5,040 bases of DNA from DASPJL01 sp035628645 (lineage in GTDB: Bacteria; Bacteroidota; Bacteroidia; Cytophagales; Cyclobacteriaceae): positions 1 through 5,040 of the forward strand of contig DASPJL010000182.1 in the NCBI GenBank assembly GCA_035628645.1, given 5' to 3'. This document shows, in pieces, positions 4,884 to 5,040 of the stretch; position 1 is the first letter of the stretch; every line of letters starts with the position of its first letter. Below the pieces are notes generated by a model. That model was not told the DNA's origin and ran no database searches. It worked only from the letters and a program-made list of their open reading frames with translations. Both the position numbers and the translations under genes were made by a program.

Positions 4884-5040
4884 CCGTCATTGTGAGCACC
4901 TAATAAACATCCGTCATTGCGAGCCCCTTCGCGAAGCAATCTGCCGGAAGTCATGACAATCTATTAAATAGAAAACTTTTGCTAAGATCTGGCAGAACGC
5001 TTCGTGCCTCGCATTTCTCTCAACTTCATACATGGGCGGC
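4884..5040 (+). repeat. Interspersed composite repeat, copy C (cut by the window end)
   Basis: One 27-bp leader unit (4884-4910) precedes the core, which starts at 4911 and continues to the window edge. Over the 130 bases seen it differs from copy B at four places by my eye (three substitutions and one missing C), so B and C belong to one subfamily or derive from a recent duplication. Part of a further leader unit (CCTATTAAATAT, 4872-4883) suggests additional tandem units. The right arm should lie just outside the window. Confidence 0.82.

Overview
The window looks like an accessory, repeat-rich stretch of a Bacteroidota (Bacteroidetes) chromosome. The reasons are low GC content, AT-rich leaders without clear Shine-Dalgarno sequences, a DnaB-like protein with the 'YRP-YYGITEDE-G' signature typical of Bacteroidota replicative helicases, and multiple copies of the 'CGTCATTGCGAG...GAAGCAATCTGC' interspersed repeat that is abundant in many genomes of this phylum. 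I cannot assign a genus.

Left part (1-922): on the minus strand lies the N-terminal 157 codons of a DUF4917/SIR2-like protein that runs off the left edge. Just upstream, on the same strand, is a 75-codon remnant of the N-terminus of a type III restriction-modification methyltransferase (Mod) with an internal in-frame deletion. This resembles a decayed defence locus. A 20-bp palindrome sits in front of the remnant. Between 760 and 894 there is an open frame without a start codon that may be a further gene scrap.

Middle (923-2400): two convergent genes. A plus-strand 204-aa protein (923-1537) has a Cys-rich N-terminus and a CPVCG zinc knuckle and belongs to no family I can name. A minus-strand 235-aa protein (1686-2393) is an isolated RecA-fold domain of the DnaB type. 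Its Walker A lysine is Asn, and the catalytic Glu and trans-acting Arg positions also appear lost, so it is probably an ATPase-dead paralogue. A perfect DnaA box (2446-2454) lies about 50 bp upstream of it.

Right part (2400-5040): a plus-strand 419-aa protein of unknown function (3068-4327) is bracketed by direct copies of a composite repeat. Copy A has a 186-bp core at 2525-2710. Copy B has a 186-bp core at 4564-4749. Copy C starts at 4911 and is cut by the window end. Each core has inverted ends and is preceded by short tandem units of 26-28 bp. The 419-aa gene carries an HAxxRxxER motif and a perfect 13-bp inverted repeat inside its coding sequence.

No RNA gene, CRISPR array, complete insertion sequence or complete known defence system is visible. 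The genes do not form an obvious shared pathway. The best-supported theme is an island of defence remnants, orphan genes and mobile repeats.
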